From Microtetraspora fusca (GTDB lineage Bacteria > Actinomycetota > Actinomycetes > Streptosporangiales > Streptosporangiaceae): a DNA stretch of 64,000 bases. This document shows positions 8,544-16,727 of the stretch, piece after piece. The notes beneath the pieces were generated by a model. The model searched no databases. It was given only the letters and a program-made list of their open reading frames with translations, and was not told the DNA's origin. The stretch covers positions 242,247-306,246 of the forward strand of contig NZ_BBYK01000045.1 of assembly GCF_001570365.1 (NCBI RefSeq), read 5' to 3'. The position numbers were made by a program, and so were the translations under genes. Position 1 is the first letter of the stretch; the number at the start of each line of letters is the position of its first letter.

Positions 8544-8644
8544 ACGGGTCCTTCAGGAGGAAAGATCACGAAAGATCGGGTCGCGCCAGTATGCCGGACT
8601 CGGGGATCTTCTCCCGAACGCGTCCTCGCTCGCCACGTAGCGGT

Positions 8645-9313
8645 TCACGGGGCGGCGTCGGGGCTCTGCCTCCGGCGAGCTTCGAGCGCGTCCAGAATCA
8701 GGTCCAGGCCGTAGCCGAACTCGCTCGTGTGGTCGTAGCCCGGCTGCAGGGCGTGGTCGACGATCATCTCCCTGAGGTACGGCAGCTCGCCCGTCGGCAG
8801 GTGCCCGAGGATGCCGTCGGCCACTGCCTCGACATCGTCCGGGGTCGTCACCGGCAGGCTCGCCTCTTGGAGGACGAACCCGCCGATGTAGCTGTCGATG
8901 AGCGAGACGGCGTGCGCGGCCATCGGCAGCGTGAACCCCGCCTCCCGGAGGACACCCAGGACGGCGTTGTGGTGGCGTAGTGTCGCCGGCCCCGGGTTGC
9001 GGCGGGAGTCCATGAGGCCGAGAGCCCAGCTGTGCCGCGACAGGACCGCGCGCGCGGAGGAAGCGCGCGCACGGATGGCGTCGCGCCAATCGTCGCACTC
9101 GGCGCCGGGTAGCTCGATCGCTGCGAACACCATGTCCACCACGCCGTCGAGGATCGCGTCCTTGTTCGGCACGTGGTGGTAGAGCGACATCGCCTCCACG
9201 CCCAGTTCCTGCGCCACGCGTCGCATCGTGATCGCCTCCACGCCGCCGCGATCCGCGACTCGGATCGCGGCTTCCAGCACGCGACCTCTGCTGAGCGGTT
9301 GTGGTGGTGACAC
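8645..9313 (-). CDS. TetR family regulator
   Basis: 222 residues. The HTH region includes RVLEAAIRVADRGGVEAITM, RRVAQELGVEAMSLYHHVPN and KDAILDGVVDMVF. The C-terminal part resembles the TetR_C_1 group (LSRHSWALGLMDSRRNPG; IGGFVLQEASLP). It is divergent from the Ddn-like oxidoreductase at 9479. Three near-identical palindromes occupy the space between, so it most likely represses itself and that gene. The inducer is unknown. Confidence 0.9.
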   Translation of the reverse strand: MSPPQPLSRGRVLEAAIRVADRGGVEAITMRRVAQELGVEAMSLYHHVPNKDAILDGVVDMVFAAIELPGAECDDWRDAIRARASSARAVLSRHSWALGLMDSRRNPGPATLRHHNAVLGVLREAGFTLPMAAHAVSLIDSYIGGFVLQEASLPVTTPDDVEAVADGILGHLPTGELPYLREMIVDHALQPGYDHTSEFGYGLDLILDALEARRRQSPDAAP

Positions 9314-9344
9314 GACGGCTCCGGGGCTTGGGCGGGTTGACAGG

Positions 9345-9395
9345 CTTACAAGCGTAAGGCAACCTTACGCCCGTAAGCCGCCTTACGGGTGTAAG
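9345..9395. promoter_or_regulatory. Array of three palindromic operators (CTTACR-NN-YGTAAG)
   Basis: Three 14-bp palindromes lie in a row: 9345-9358 (CTTACAAGCGTAAG), 9364-9377 (CTTACGCCCGTAAG) and 9382-9395 (CTTACGGGTGTAAG), with spacing of 19 and 18 bp. Two further symmetric arms (GCGTAAGG / CCTTACGC, 9352-9370) bridge the first and second. Located between the divergent TetR and oxidoreductase genes; probably cooperative repressor binding. Confidence 0.75.
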
Positions 9396-9478
9396 TCCTC
9401 CAGGGTTGGCATCTGTCGGGGGCTCGGCGAACGTCTGACCTGCGACGCGCCCCGCCGGGGCGAGAGAAGGAGATCCCG

Positions 9479-9853
9479 ATGCCGATGCCGAAGTGGTGGG
9501 GGCACGTGAACAAGAGGGTGTTCAACCCTCGCGCGATCGCGGGCGGGAGGTGGCCGGTGCTGATTCACGTCGGTCGCGTTTCCGGCGCGACGTACCGCAC
9601 GCCGCTCGACGCGCACCCTGTCGACGGCGGCTACCTGTTCGTTCTGGTGTATGGATCGCGCTCGGACTGGGTGCGGAACGTCCTGGCGTCCGGCGGTGCA
9701 CGGCTACGGGTCGACGGGAGGGAGGTGGAACTCGCCGCCCCACGCCTCATCGGGGAAGACGAGGCGTTCCAGGCCCTCCCCGACGAAGTGGCACGCCCGC
9801 CGAGGCTGCTCCGCATCACCGAGTTCCTCCGTATGGACCTGGTCGCAGGCTGA
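9479..9853 (+). CDS. Nitroreductase/deazaflavin (F420)-dependent oxidoreductase, Ddn-like
   Basis: A 124-residue split beta-barrel protein of the family that includes mycobacterial Ddn. The N-terminal WGHVNKRVFNPRAIAGGRWP helix-loop, then VLIHVGRVSGATYRTPLDAHPV and YGSRSDWVRNVLASGGARL are the typical F420-contact stretches. Such proteins transfer hydride from reduced F420 to quinones or nitro compounds. Two ATGs (9479, 9485) are possible. It is divergently paired with the TetR gene and controlled by the operator array between them. Confidence 0.85.
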   Translation: MPMPKWWGHVNKRVFNPRAIAGGRWPVLIHVGRVSGATYRTPLDAHPVDGGYLFVLVYGSRSDWVRNVLASGGARLRVDGREVELAAPRLIGEDEAFQALPDEVARPPRLLRITEFLRMDLVAG

Positions 9854-9966
9854 CGGTCGACGTCCGGCGCGGAACCGCGGCGAACGGCGACCTGGGCGAA
9901 CGCCGCGTCGACCGCGCGCGAAGGCCCCGGCGGGGGGCCGCCGACGGAGCGCGGCCCCCGGGTAGG

Positions 9967-10416
9967 TCAGGGCAGGATCTCCAGCCGCACGTCCAGCCCG
10001 TCGTAGAGGAAGGGGGTCGTGGTGAGGATCCGCCATTGGCGCCGGGTCGCGTAGACGGCGGCGTGCGCGGCCACGAGGACCTCGGACAGCCCTTCCTCGC
10101 CGGATCCCGGACGGTGGCGGTGCAGGTTGGCGCGGATCGTGGTCGCGACCGAGGTGGCGGCCGCCGCGTCGTCGGGGGAGAGCGCACCGACCACGACCAT
10201 CGACATGCGCAGGAAGCGCTCCAGCCGGGGAGCGGCGGGGCCGAGGGAGAGGACCTGGACGGCGAGCGGCGGGATGAGCAGGGTGACGCCGTAGGTCGAG
10301 GACTGCCGTACGACCTCCCTGCCGTACATGCTTTTGCCCTCGATCAGGTGGACGAGGGCGTCGAGGTCGAGAACGTGGCCGGAGACGTGCCCGGCCGGGG
10401 GGATCGCGTCGCTCAC
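9967..10416 (-). CDS. PIN-like domain toxin candidate
   Basis: 149 residues starting at GTG 10416, whose codon overlaps the stop of the upstream antitoxin gene (GTGA). The N-terminal strand HVLDLDALVHLIEGKS carries an Asp in the PIN position. The C-terminal half has EEGLSEVLVAAHAAVYATRR then WRILTTTPFLYDGL, like the last acidic helix and strand of PIN ribonucleases (VapC-like), but the acidic residues are sparse. The pairing with an RHH protein supports a toxin role; the catalytic assignment is tentative. Confidence 0.6.
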   Translation of the reverse strand: MSDAIPPAGHVSGHVLDLDALVHLIEGKSMYGREVVRQSSTYGVTLLIPPLAVQVLSLGPAAPRLERFLRMSMVVVGALSPDDAAAATSVATTIRANLHRHRPGSGEEGLSEVLVAAHAAVYATRRQWRILTTTPFLYDGLDVRLEILP

Positions 10417-10646
10417 GCCGCGTCGGCCTCGGAGTCTCCGGCGAGGAGGCGGGCCGCGCGGGCGCGCTCCTCGTCGGTGATGCCGTCCTGCCAGCCGGCG
10501 CCCCACAGGTCGTCCATGATCGCGAGATCCTGCTCGACGCGGCGGCGCTGGCGCAGCGCGTCCGCGATGTACGCGGAGGCGTTGCCGGACGCCTGCGCTT
10601 CCGCGGCCAGATCGTCCGGCAGCGAGATTGTGATCTTCTTGGTCAT
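10413..10646 (-). CDS. Ribbon-helix-helix (CopG/VapB-like) antitoxin
   Basis: 77 residues. MTKKITISLPDDLAAEAQ is the RHH beta-strand and first helix, followed by ASAYIADALRQRRR (second helix). The acidic C-terminus (ITDEERARAARLLAGDSEAD) is the kind of tail that wraps the toxin. It overlaps the PIN-like gene by four bases, a normal antitoxin-first order. It probably represses its own promoter. Confidence 0.8.
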   Translation of the reverse strand: MTKKITISLPDDLAAEAQASGNASAYIADALRQRRRVEQDLAIMDDLWGAGWQDGITDEERARAARLLAGDSEADAA

Positions 10647-10718
10647 ACCCTGGAGCTTAACGAGTCATACCCCGCCGGTCCATCGGTTCACCCGTTGGGA
10701 GACCGGGTGGCGTCGATG

Positions 10719-10825
10719 TCAGCTGGGCAGGGCGGCCGGGGCCTGGAGCAGCCGCTCCTCCTCGGCCGCCCGCTCGTCGTACGCGGTGCGGGCGGTGGAG
10801 ATCTCCTGCTGGTGCTCCTCGGTCC
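10719..10825 (-). pseudogene. 3' fragment of an unidentified gene
   Basis: An open frame of about 35 codons ending in TGA (10719-10721) reads WTEEHQQEISTARTAYDERA and then EEERLLQAPAALPS: a charged helix with the look of a real protein end. It has no start, and stops abruptly at about 10825 where the MFS fragment on the other strand begins. I do not recognise the family. Confidence 0.35.
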
Positions 10826-11620
10826 AAACGTTCCCAGGACCGGCGCGTGGACGTGATGGGAGCGGTCACCATCACCGGCGCCATCATGCTGCTGGTGCTC
10901 GGCGTCGAACGCGCGTCCCACATGGGCGCCGGAGGGACCGTCGGCACGCTCACCGCCGGACTGGCCCTGGTCGCGGTCTTCCTCGTGACCGAACGCCGCT
11001 CCGCCGCGCCGCTGGTGCGGCTGGGCATCTTCCGCTCCGCGCCGCTGGTGCGCGCCAACCTGGCGGGGCTGCTGTTCTCCGGAGCCTTCTTCGGCTTCCA
11101 GTTCATCGCCGTGCTGTACCTGCAGGAACTGCGTGGCTGGACCTCGCTGCAGACCAGCCTGGCGATGCTCGCGATCGGCGCGGACGCCGTCCTCGCACCG
11201 ACCCTGACCCCGCGGCTGGTCGACCGCTTCGGCAATCCGAAGGTCATCCTGGCCGGGCTGCTGCTCGCCGTGCTGTCGTACGTGCTGTTCCTGCCCATCG
11301 GCACGGACACCGTCTACCTCGCCATGTTCCCCACCATGATCATCCTGGGGTTGGCGTTCGCCCTCGCGTACGGCCCGCTGACCATCGTCGCGACCGACGG
11401 CGTCGACGAGAGCGAGCAGGGGCTGGCCGGCGGGCTGCTGTACACCTCCTTCCAGTTCGGCGCCGCGCTCGGGCTGGCCGCAAGCACCGCGGTGATCGTG
11501 GCCGTGGCGGACGCGGGGGACCCGCTGGACGCGTATCGCGCCGCGCTCGCCGTGCCGATCGTCGCCGCCGCTCTGGCCGCCGCGGTCAGCGCGTCCGGCC
11601 TGAGAAAGCGCCCGGCCTGA
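10826..11620 (+). pseudogene. MFS drug transporter (DHA2 type) lacking its N-terminal half
   Basis: The frame matches only the second half of a 14-helix EmrB/QacA exporter. It begins at RSQDRRVDVMGAVTITGAI, normally around residue 200, then shows seven or eight hydrophobic helices up to FQFGAALGLAASTAVIVAV. The N-terminal helices with motif A (GxLaDrxGrr) are absent, and a fragment of another gene on the opposite strand abuts at about 10825. A GTG at 10847 would allow translation of a 257-residue stub, but a functional pump is unlikely. Confidence 0.75.
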
Positions 11621-11676
11621 CACCTCGCCGGAAGCCCTCCGCCTGATCACCTCTATCTGAAGAAGGGACCCGACCG

Positions 11677-12198
11677 ATGCGTCGCACCGTCACGTCGTTC
11701 GCCGAGATCGAGGCCGAGTTCAACGCCTTCATCGGGGCCACCGTGTACGCCACCATGGTCACCGTGGACGCCCGGAACCGGCCGCGCACCCGGGTGCTCA
11801 TCCCCGTCTGGGAAACCGTGGACGGCCGGCCGCTCGGCTGGCTGGCCACCTACCGGACACCGGTCAAGGCGGCCCACCTGGCGGGCAACCCGCACACCTC
11901 GTTCTCCTACTGGAGGCCCGGCAACAACTCGGTCGCCGTCGACGCCGTCGCGGAGTGGGCGGACGACCGGGACGTCCGGCGGCACGTGTGGGATCTCTAC
12001 CGTGCCACCAGCCCGCGGGGGGCCGGCTATGACCTGGGCGACTTCTGGCGGTCGCCCGCCGATCCCAAGCTGCACATCCTGCGCCTCGTCCCCTTCCGCG
12101 TCCAGGTCATCCGCGGCATGGACCTGCGCAGCCGCATATGGACGCAGGACCCCGTGAGCGGGGGCCGCCTGACGAGAGAGGGAGAGAGCCGCCGCTAG
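11677..12198 (+). CDS. Pyridoxamine 5'-phosphate oxidase-fold (FMN-binding split barrel) protein
   Basis: 173 residues. ATVYATMVTVDARNRPRTRVLIPVW is the first split-barrel strand pair (partly shown), followed by GRPLGWLATYRTPVKAAHLA and NPHTSFSYWRPGNNSVAV, the common FMN or F420 phosphate-binding region of this superfamily. Usual reactions are flavin/deazaflavin-dependent reductions or haem binding; which applies here is not visible. The MarR gene at 12208 begins ten bases after its stop, so the two are co-transcribed. Confidence 0.8.
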   Translation: MRRTVTSFAEIEAEFNAFIGATVYATMVTVDARNRPRTRVLIPVWETVDGRPLGWLATYRTPVKAAHLAGNPHTSFSYWRPGNNSVAVDAVAEWADDRDVRRHVWDLYRATSPRGAGYDLGDFWRSPADPKLHILRLVPFRVQVIRGMDLRSRIWTQDPVSGGRLTREGESRR

Positions 12199-12207
12199 AC
12201 TCCCCGG

Positions 12208-12669
12208 ATGGTGGACGAGACGGCCGACGCAGCCGCCCCCTCACGGCTGATGAACACGCCGAGCTGGCTGATAACCCAGACCGCGACCCATGCCCATCGC
12301 ATGGTCTCCGAGGGGCTCTCCGCGGCGGAGGCGCGCGCCTACCATTACCGGCTGCTCGCGGCGTTGGAGGAGTTCGGCCCGGCCAGCCAGGCGGCGCTCG
12401 GCCGTCGCTGCGGCGTCGACCGCAGCGACATGGTCTCGATGATCAACGAGCTGGCGGATCGGAGGCTGCTCGAACGCGCCCCCGATCCCAGCGACCGGCG
12501 CAGGAACATCATCACGATCACCGCGGCCGGGGTGCGGCAGCTCCGGCGGCTCGACGACGTGCTGGCGGAGGTGCAGGACGTGCTGCTCGCCCCCCTTTCC
12601 ACCGAGGAGCGGGACCAGCTCGCCGGGCTGCTCGCCCGGGTCCTGCGCCACCACCAGCGCGACCAGTGA
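12208..12669 (+). CDS. MarR family transcriptional regulator
   Basis: 153 residues. The HTH is SQAALGRRCGVDRSDMVSMINELADRRLL (in part), followed by the wing DPSDRRRNIITITAAG and a C-terminal dimerisation helix (LDDVLAEVQDVLLAPLS). It follows the PPOX-fold gene with a 9-bp gap, so it probably regulates this two-gene unit. Confidence 0.9.
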   Translation: MVDETADAAAPSRLMNTPSWLITQTATHAHRMVSEGLSAAEARAYHYRLLAALEEFGPASQAALGRRCGVDRSDMVSMINELADRRLLERAPDPSDRRRNIITITAAGVRQLRRLDDVLAEVQDVLLAPLSTEERDQLAGLLARVLRHHQRDQ

Positions 12670-12788
12670 CCAGTGCTCGACGCCTCGCGCGGGCGCCCGT
12701 TCCGCCGGATACGTTGACCGGTACCGACGCTCCCTGCGTCACCTGGTGAGAGCGTCGTCGACGACAGGGCGGGGCGCGGCCGCCCGGT

Positions 12789-14594
12789 TCAGCGGGCGCG
12801 GTTGACGGCGGCCAGCACCGCCCGTACCGACGCGGTCAGGACGGAGGTGTCCCGTCCCGCTCCCCAGCGTGTGACGCCGCCGGCCCGGCACTCCACGTAC
12901 GCGACGGCCGGGCTGTCCGGTCCCGTCCCCGTCGCGTGCTCGGCGTACTGGAGGATGTCGATCGCGACGCCGGCGGACGCGAGCGCGTCGGCGAGGGCGG
13001 ACAGGGGGCCGTTGCCCACGCCGCGCAGCTCGCTCTCGCGCCCGTCGGCGACCAGGGTGCCGGTGAACTCGTGCCGGCCCGGAGCGGTCTCGGCCGTGGC
13101 CCAGGCGGCGAGTGTCAGCGGGCCGTCCTCGCCCGGGGCGAGATAGGCGGCGTGGAAGAGTTCCCACAGGTCCTTGGCGGTGACCTCGTGGCCGCCGTCG
13201 TCGGTCGCGCGCTGCACCACCGCGGAGAAGTCGATCTGCAGGCGGCGCGGCAGGTCCAGCCCGTGGTGGGTCTGCAGCAGGTACGCGATGCCGCCCTTGC
13301 CCGACTGGCTGTTGACCCGGATGACCGCCTGGTAGTCGCGGCCCACGTCGGCCGGGTCGATCGGCAGGTACGGCACCTCCCAGGGGGCCCGCGCGGCGGG
13401 GACGCCCAGGTCGGCGGCGCGCCGTTCGTGGTGGGCCAGGCCCTTCTTGATGGCGTCCTGGTGGGTGCCGGAGAAGGCGGTGTAGACCAGGTCGCCCGCG
13501 TACGGGTGCCGGTCGGGAACCGGGAGGCGGTTGCAGTGCTCGACGGTCCGCCTGATCTCGTCGATGTCGCCGAAGTCGAGCATCGGGTCCACCCCCTGGG
13601 AGTGGAGGTTGAGGGCGAGGGTGACCAGGTCGACGTTGCCGGTGCGCTCGCCGTTCCCGAACAGGCAGCCCTCGACGCGCTGGGCCCCGGCGAGCAGGGC
13701 GAGCTCGGCGCAGGCGACGCCCGTGCCGCGGTCGTTGTGCGGGTGGATCGAGAGGATCACCGACTCACGTCGATCCAGGTGGCGGTGCATGTACTCGATC
13801 TGGTCGGCGTAGACGTTCGGGGTGGCGATCTCGACGGTGGCGGGCAGGTTGTGGATCACCGGCCGGTCGGGGGAGGCGTCCCACAGGGCGGTCAGGCCGT
13901 TGCAGACCTCCAGGATGTAGTCCGGCTCGGTGAGGTTGAAGACCTCCGGGGAGAACTCGAACCGCACCGGCGGCCCGGGGCGGGCGTCGGCGAGCCGCGC
14001 CATCCGCTCGGCGGCCCCGTGGATGAGGTCGCGCAGGTCGGCGCGGTCGTGGCCGAGGACGACCTCGCGCCAGGTGGGGGCGGTCGCGGTGTACAGGTGG
14101 ACGACCACGCGCGGCAGGCCCTCGATGGAGGCGAAGGTCCGCTCGATCAGATCCGCGCGGGCGGCGGTGAAGACCACGACGGTCACGTCCGTGGGTACGG
14201 CGTCCGACTCGGCCAGGAGCCGGACGAAGTCGAAGTCCGTGCGGCTGGCCGACGGGTAGCCGACCTCGATCTCCTTGAAGCCCATGGCGAGCATCAGGTC
14301 GAACATCCGCCGCTTGCGTGCGGGGTCCATCGGCTCGGCCAGCGCCTGGTTGCCGTCGCGCAGGTCGACCGGCACCCACAGCGGGGCCCGGTCGAGGCGC
14401 CGGGACGGCCAGCGGCGGTCGTCTCCCAGCGCGACGTGGACGCGTTCGTGCGCCGGCCGGTAGCGGTGGTACGGCATCGCGCTGGCACGCTGCGGGTTCC
14501 AGGCCGGGGCGTCGGCGGGGACGGGGCCGTCCGGTGTGCGCAGCGTGGGGAACGCCCGGGTGGCGGTGGAGCTGCTGGTGGGGGAATCGGTCAT
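12789..14594 (-). CDS. leuA: 2-isopropylmalate synthase (LeuA2 type)
   Basis: First committed step of leucine synthesis: acetyl-CoA plus 2-ketoisovalerate gives 2-isopropylmalate. 601 residues, matching the long actinobacterial form. The N-terminus has [17 protein letters not shown]. The catalytic TIM barrel starts with [33 protein letters not shown] follows, and the metal-binding motif HPHNDRGTG is near residue 290. [13 protein letters not shown] leads to the LeuA dimer/regulatory domain that binds leucine. The gene has a 75-bp leader with a leucine-rich peptide upstream and is divergent from a GntR gene. Confidence 0.97.
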   Translation of the reverse strand: MTDSPTSSSTATRAFPTLRTPDGPVPADAPAWNPQRASAMPYHRYRPAHERVHVALGDDRRWPSRRLDRAPLWVPVDLRDGNQALAEPMDPARKRRMFDLMLAMGFKEIEVGYPSASRTDFDFVRLLAESDAVPTDVTVVVFTAARADLIERTFASIEGLPRVVVHLYTATAPTWREVVLGHDRADLRDLIHGAAERMARLADARPGPPVRFEFSPEVFNLTEPDYILEVCNGLTALWDASPDRPVIHNLPATVEIATPNVYADQIEYMHRHLDRRESVILSIHPHNDRGTGVACAELALLAGAQRVEGCLFGNGERTGNVDLVTLALNLHSQGVDPMLDFGDIDEIRRTVEHCNRLPVPDRHPYAGDLVYTAFSGTHQDAIKKGLAHHERRAADLGVPAARAPWEVPYLPIDPADVGRDYQAVIRVNSQSGKGGIAYLLQTHHGLDLPRRLQIDFSAVVQRATDDGGHEVTAKDLWELFHAAYLAPGEDGPLTLAAWATAETAPGRHEFTGTLVADGRESELRGVGNGPLSALADALASAGVAIDILQYAEHATGTGPDSPAVAYVECRAGGVTRWGAGRDTSVLTASVRAVLAAVNRAR

Positions 14595-14634
14595 CGCGGA
14601 TCTGTCTCCTTGCCGGTGGCGGGGTCGGTACGTC

Positions 14635-14690
14635 GACCGGCACGAGTGGGCACCGCGGCGGGGTGCCGGTCGCGTCAGGCCCCGCCGCGG
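14635..14690 (-). promoter_or_regulatory. Alternative hairpins of the leuA attenuator
   Basis: Two competing pairings can be drawn. Bases 14680-14690, inside the leader ORF, pair perfectly over 11 bp with 14653-14663. Bases 14663-14671 pair over 9 bp with 14635-14643 (GACCGGCAC / GTGCCGGTC). The 14653-14663 strand lies in the loop of the second hairpin and shares one base with it, so they exclude each other. No clear U-run was seen, so the outcome (termination or blocked translation) is open. Confidence 0.6.
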
Positions 14691-14719
14691 CAGCCGAGAA
14701 GGAGACCGCGCAGCGTCAT
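14675..14719 (-). CDS. leuL: leuA leader peptide
   Basis: A 14-residue peptide [14 protein letters not shown], with four Leu codons including a run of three (CTC CTT CTC), lying 80 bp upstream of leuA. Leu-rich leaders before leuA are a known attenuation device: scarce charged tRNA-Leu stalls the ribosome on the Leu run and changes the folding of the following RNA. The stop codon falls next to the hairpins at 14635-14690. Confidence 0.75.
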   Translation of the reverse strand: MTLRGLLLGCRGGA

Positions 14720-14747
14720 GGCGAGTACACTAACCACATCACAGGTC

Positions 14748-14762
14748 CTCAGACAACCTGAG
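14748..14762. promoter_or_regulatory. Small inverted repeat, possible GntR operator
   Basis: CTCAG-ACAAC-CTGAG sits 12 bases before the ATG at 14775 and upstream of the leuA leader. Size and place suit autoregulation by the FadR-type GntR protein, but the arms are short. Confidence 0.4.
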
Positions 14763-14774
14763 AGGTGAAAACGG

Positions 14775-15464
14775 ATGGCGCTCGGGACGCTGCGCCCCAG
14801 CCCGCTGGTCGAACAGGCCACCCAGCACCTGCGCGAGCAGATCACCGGCGGGCACTGGCCGGTCGGCGCCCGGCTCCCGGGGGAGAACGCCCTGGCCAAG
14901 ACGCTCGGCGTCGGCCGGTCCACGGTCCGGGAGGCGCTGCGGGCACTCGCCGGGGCCGGACTCGTCCAGGCGCGCCAGGGGGCGGGCGTCTTCGTCATCG
15001 CGACCGAGCCCGCCGAGGACTGGTCCGCCCGGCTGCGCCGCTCCGCGATCGGCGACGTCTACGAGGTGCGCATGATGGTCGAGGTGCAGGCCGCCCGCCT
15101 CGCCGCGGTCCGCCGCACCGACGCCGACGTCGCGGCGCTGGCCGCCGCGCTCGACGCGCGCCGCGCCGCCGGGAGCGGGGACGACGCGGCCTTCGTCGAC
15201 GCCGACATCGCGGTGCACGCCGCCGTCGTCGCCGCGGCGGGCAACCCCGTGCTCGTGGACCTGTTCGCGGAGTTCGTCCCCGCGCTGCGGCAGGGGCTCG
15301 TCGAACTGGTGCGGTTGCTCGGCCTGCGCGAGGACGACCCCGATCACGGCGACGCGGCCCACGCCGCCCTGGTGGACGCCGTCACGCGCGGCGACGCCGA
15401 CGCGGCCGGCGCGGTGCTGGAGGCCGAGCTGCGGCAGACCCTCGCCCACCTGCACCGCGTCTGA
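14775..15464 (+). CDS. GntR family (FadR subfamily) regulator
   Basis: 229 residues. The winged helix reads LREQITGGHWPVGARLPGEN, ALAKTLGVGRSTVREALRAL and LVQARQGAGVFV. The C-terminal FCD domain is all-helical: YEVRMMVEVQAARLAA, DADIAVHAAVVAAAGNP and HAALVDAVTRGDADAA hold the Asp and two His that bind a metal/carboxylate effector in the family. FCD regulators usually sense organic acids. Divergent from leuA; it may control leuA, itself, or an unlinked MFS gene. Confidence 0.92.
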   Translation: MALGTLRPSPLVEQATQHLREQITGGHWPVGARLPGENALAKTLGVGRSTVREALRALAGAGLVQARQGAGVFVIATEPAEDWSARLRRSAIGDVYEVRMMVEVQAARLAAVRRTDADVAALAAALDARRAAGSGDDAAFVDADIAVHAAVVAAAGNPVLVDLFAEFVPALRQGLVELVRLLGLREDDPDHGDAAHAALVDAVTRGDADAAGAVLEAELRQTLAHLHRV

Positions 15465-15479
15465 GCCCCGTCAGCGGCG

Positions 15480-16373
15480 TCAGTTCAGGCGCAGGGTGGC
15501 GACGGCCGCGCGGTGGTCGCTGCCGACGGCCTCCTCGACGCCCGCGCTGGTCGCGGTGAGGCCGCGGTAGAGGATGTGGTCGGGCCGGGTGATCGGGAAC
15601 GACGACGGCCAGGTGAACCCGAAGCCGGCGCCCGCCTCCTGCTGGGCGTCGAGCAGCGGGGGCACCAGGTCGGAGCGCTTGCGGTCGGTGGTGGCGGTGT
15701 TGAGGTCGCCGAGGAGCAGCAGGTGCTCGCTCGGGTCGCCGTCGATGAGGCGGCGGGCGTGGTCGAGGGTGTCGTCACGCGTGGCCGTCGCCCCGGGGCG
15801 CGCCGAGGCCAGGTGCATGACGTAGACGGTCACCTTGCCCTTGGGCGTCTTGACCACCGCGCGCAGCGCGCGGGTCCACGCCAGGCCGATGTCCACCCGG
15901 CGCTGCTCGACGATCGGGTGCTTGCTCCACAGTCCGATGGTGCTGACCTGCACCTTGTACGGGAAGAGCTGGTCGAGCTCCTTGGCCGCCGGCCCGCCCG
16001 GGGTCAGCTCCTGCGCGGCGAACAGGTCGCGGCCCTTGGCCACCGCGCGTACGGCTCGCCCCGAGCTGTTGTTGACCACGCCGACGTTGAGCGTGGCGAC
16101 CGTCAGGTCGCTCGGGCCGCCGGGCGCGGAGCGCAGCAGGTCGGGGCCGAACATGACGGTCCACACCAGTGCCGGGAGCAGCAGGACGGCCAGGGCCGCC
16201 TTGCCGGAACGGCTGACGAGCGCGCCGACCAGCAGGATGGGGACGCCAAGGCCCAGCCAGGGGAGGAGGCTCTCCAGCACGGGCGTGAACCCGTTCAGAT
16301 CCGGCAGGAGCCCGTGCCCCCCGAGAAGCAGGGCAAGCGCCCCCGCCATCACGATGATCACCCACCGCAGCAC
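15480..16373 (-). CDS. Membrane-anchored endonuclease/exonuclease/phosphatase family protein
   Basis: 297 residues from GTG 16373, which has AGGAG six bases upstream. Three hydrophobic helices (about residues 3-20, 30-50, 55-75) anchor an extracytoplasmic EEP domain. DLTVATLNVGVVNN gives the first strand with Asn, FAAQELTP the catalytic Glu, VTVYVMHLASARPG the His strand, LLLLGDLNTATTD the conserved GDxN motif, RPDHILYR the Asp-His pair and GSDHRAAVATL the terminal SDH. All key residues are present. The substrate may be a phosphodiester or phospholipid; unknown. Confidence 0.88.
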   Translation of the reverse strand: MLRWVIIVMAGALALLLGGHGLLPDLNGFTPVLESLLPWLGLGVPILLVGALVSRSGKAALAVLLLPALVWTVMFGPDLLRSAPGGPSDLTVATLNVGVVNNSSGRAVRAVAKGRDLFAAQELTPGGPAAKELDQLFPYKVQVSTIGLWSKHPIVEQRRVDIGLAWTRALRAVVKTPKGKVTVYVMHLASARPGATATRDDTLDHARRLIDGDPSEHLLLLGDLNTATTDRKRSDLVPPLLDAQQEAGAGFGFTWPSSFPITRPDHILYRGLTATSAGVEEAVGSDHRAAVATLRLN

Positions 16374-16727
16374 GCCACTCCTGTTCCGCCTCGCCCGAAG
16401 GCTCGGCTGCCCCGAGATGGGCCAGGCTAGTCGTCTCCGGCTGTACGCGCGGACACCGTCGCGGTCCGGCCGCGGCGTGCCGTCCGGGCGGGGGGACGGC
16501 GTGTGGGCTTTGGCGATGTGTTTTCGCGCGAAGATGGACGGTGAACGACAGGGAGACGCTCGCCCCCGAGGCCGGGCGTGAATCCGGAGGGGAACGTCGA
16601 GGTGGCGGGTAACTTCGTCCGCGGAGCGGCGGGCACGGTCGCCGAGTCGCGCCGGGCCGCGGCGGCGGTGGGCCGGGCCGGGGCGCCCGCGCCGTCCCCG
16701 TCGGGCGCCGGGCGCGAGGAGTAAGGG
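16374..16727 (+). other. Gap with a possible 48-codon ORF coupled to the next gene
   Basis: Mostly featureless. A frame at 16578-16724 (GTG start) encodes 48 Ala/Gly/Arg-rich residues (VNPEGNVEVAGNF and so on). Its final GAG GAG codons form the ribosome site for the WYL gene starting at 16728. Codon-position GC looks gene-like, but there is no recognisable domain, so it may simply be GC bias. Confidence 0.25.
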
